Of a stretch of 64,000 bases of DNA, positions 62,991 to 64,000 are shown piece after piece. The stretch is taken from assembly GCF_015057185.1 (NCBI RefSeq), contig NZ_SVEV01000005.1, positions 48,927 to 112,926 on the forward strand, given 5' to 3'. Under the pieces are notes generated by a model. It was not told where the DNA came from. It worked only from the letters and a program-made list of their open reading frames with translations, and ran no database searches. Both the position numbers and the translations under genes were made by a program. Positions within the stretch are counted from its first letter, which is position 1. Every line of letters begins with the position of its first letter. Source of the stretch: Pseudobutyrivibrio sp. GTDB lineage: Bacteria; Bacillota; Clostridia; Lachnospirales; Lachnospiraceae.

Positions 62991-63845
62991 ATGGAGTCAC
63001 TTACAACACGAAAGCAGCTTAATAATAGTACATCCATTCCAATGCTTGGCTATGGCACTTATAAAATCAAGGACCCGGCTGAAGCTTACAATTCGGTTAA
63101 GCTTGCATTGGATAAAGGCTATCGCCATATAGATACTGCAGCATTTTACGAGAATGAAAAAGATGTTTCTACTGCTATCACAGATTTTATTAATGCTGGC
63201 CATGCAAAACGAGACGAGATTTTTGTCACCAGCAAGGTATGGAAAACAGAGCTTGGTTACGATAAAACTCTTGCAGCCTTTGAGCGTACCATGAAAGAAA
63301 TGACACTAGATTATCTTGATTTATATTTAGTTCACTGGCCATCATCCTCTGCTTTTGACGACGATTGGGTAAACACCAACAGACAAACTTGGAAAGCAAT
63401 GATGGAAATCTATAAATCTGGTCGTGTAAAGGCTATTGGCGTATCCAATTTCCTTACTCATCATCTTGATACCATCATAGATATGGATGTAATTCCAGCT
63501 GTAAATCAAATAGAAATCAATCCGGGATTTTTACAGAAAGACACAGTAGACTACTGCCAAGACAAGGGAATAATTGTAGAAGCATGGTCACCACTTGGTC
63601 GTGGCAAATCACTCTCTCACCCAGTGCTTCAGGAGCTTGCTGCTAAACATGGAAAGTCCGTAGCTCAGATTATACTTAGATGGGAAATCCAGCATGAAGT
63701 TATCCCTCTTCCAAAATCAGTTACTCCAGAGCGTATTGTAGAAAACTCTCAGGTATTTGATTTCGAGTTAGATGAGGATGATATGCAGTCTATAGATGAC
63801 ATTCCACCATACGGAAACAGCGGACATAGTCCAGACGCACCATAA
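62991..63845 (+). CDS. Aldo/keto reductase
   Basis: NADPH-dependent carbonyl reductase, cytoplasmic, 284 residues from the ATG at 62991 (MESLTTRKQLNNSTSIP), with AAGGGAGG upstream; a longer frame lacks a ribosome binding site. The catalytic tetrad is complete: D48 (HIDTAAFY), Y53, K82 (VTSKVW) and H115 (LYLVHWP). PKSVTPERIVENSQVFDFEL is the cofactor-binding end. It matches the 2,5-diketo-gluconate reductase/YvgN-type group. Substrate not predictable. A terminator follows. Confidence 0.94.
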   Translation: MESLTTRKQLNNSTSIPMLGYGTYKIKDPAEAYNSVKLALDKGYRHIDTAAFYENEKDVSTAITDFINAGHAKRDEIFVTSKVWKTELGYDKTLAAFERTMKEMTLDYLDLYLVHWPSSSAFDDDWVNTNRQTWKAMMEIYKSGRVKAIGVSNFLTHHLDTIIDMDVIPAVNQIEINPGFLQKDTVDYCQDKGIIVEAWSPLGRGKSLSHPVLQELAAKHGKSVAQIILRWEIQHEVIPLPKSVTPERIVENSQVFDFELDEDDMQSIDDIPPYGNSGHSPDAP

Positions 63846-63856
63846 TAGAAAAAATA

Positions 63857-63921
63857 AGGGGCTGTTAAAAAACTCCCCTAAAAAGGTAAGGAGTGAAATC
63901 TTCGGATTTCACTCCTCTTTT
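63857..63921 (+). terminator. Terminator region after the aldo/keto reductase
   Basis: An 11-bp stem GGAGTGAAATC/GATTTCACTCC with a TTCG loop (63890-63915), followed by TCTTTT. A weaker AGGGG/CCCCT hairpin lies just before it (63857-63880). Confidence 0.85.
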
Positions 63922-63922
63922 A

Positions 63923-63954
63923 TAAAAAAAAGAGCCACAGAACTATGTCTGTGA
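63923..63954 (-). terminator. Terminator of a minus-strand gene beyond the window
   Basis: In minus direction a CACAGA/TCTGTG stem with a 6-base loop is followed by GGCTCTTTTTTTTATA. It points to a minus-strand gene entering from the right edge; 63955-64000 shows no coding end within the window. Confidence 0.7.
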
Positions 63955-64000
63955 CCCAATTCCGGTATATAATTATACCTATGCTAACCAAATTAAATAT

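Noticed and set aside
63857..63880. GGGGCTGTTAAAAAA-type sequence as an insertion-sequence end
   Set aside because: Only a short hairpin; no transposase, matching second end or target duplication in the window. It fits as part of the terminator region.
1..64000. CRISPR array, prophage or integrative element
   Set aside because: No regularly spaced direct repeats, integrase, transposase or phage structural genes were seen; gene content is mostly core metabolism.

Overview
The window is AT-rich, gene-dense chromosomal DNA from a Gram-positive anaerobe, most likely a Lachnospiraceae member close to Butyrivibrio or Pseudobutyrivibrio. This is an inference from protein types (Firmicute RecA/RecX, NifS/NifU pair, clostridial LeuCD, Rrf2 regulator, secreted proteins with Gram-positive signal peptides), AGGAGG ribosome binding sites and T-rich hairpin terminators. 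No rRNA, prophage, transposase or CRISPR array was found.

Layout. 1-8.8 kb, minus strand: recX (cut by the window edge), recA with a LexA box, prfC, rpsU, a secreted GH3 beta-N-acetylhexosaminidase, alaS and a 51-residue membrane peptide. 8.8-14.4 kb: cbiB, a degenerate cobS-like gene, an OGG-type DNA glycosylase, an MBL-fold hydrolase, a DUF5692-like membrane protein and a lipid kinase. 14.4-19.5 kb: a ClC transporter facing four aconitase-family genes that form two large/small 3-isopropylmalate dehydratase-type pairs. 19.6-25 kb: YgjV, an EAL phosphodiesterase, alanine racemase, and an amino-acid ABC system whose substrate-binding domain appears circularly permuted and is fused to the permease. 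25-27.4 kb: a PH-domain protein, a lipoprotein and an sce7726-type nuclease-like protein, beside tRNA-Met and tRNA-Val and a GC-rich repeat cluster that shares sequence with tRNA-Met.

27.5-34.3 kb: AlkD-like protein, B12-dependent MetH without its reactivation domain, LysR regulator, and a cytoplasmic GH106-like glycosidase divergent from an AraC regulator. 35.5-43.8 kb: a secreted zinc-protease-like protein, cysK, metY, an IscR-like Rrf2 regulator, a chemoreceptor and a LysR regulator. 44-48.7 kb: a complete iron-siderophore-type ABC transporter facing a ZIP metal transporter; both promoters carry the same inverted repeat. 48.9-58 kb: FIST-GGDEF protein, lipoprotein, nifSU, then a membrane-lipid/tRNA-modification operon (HD phosphohydrolase, mnmA, LPG-synthase-like flippase, pssA, psd, HAD phosphatase). 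58-64 kb: FMN-binding protein, DMT exporter, cbiL with an unknown partner, YbjQ-type protein, a secreted Ser/Thr-tailed repeat protein and an aldo/keto reductase.

Themes: sulfur and Fe-S metabolism (metY, cysK, Rrf2, nifSU, mnmA) with shared candidate operators; metal uptake with a shared operator; cobalamin synthesis and use (cbiB, cobS-like, cbiL, metH) scattered over 50 kb; and a short hairpin-forming sequence repeated in several intergenic leaders.
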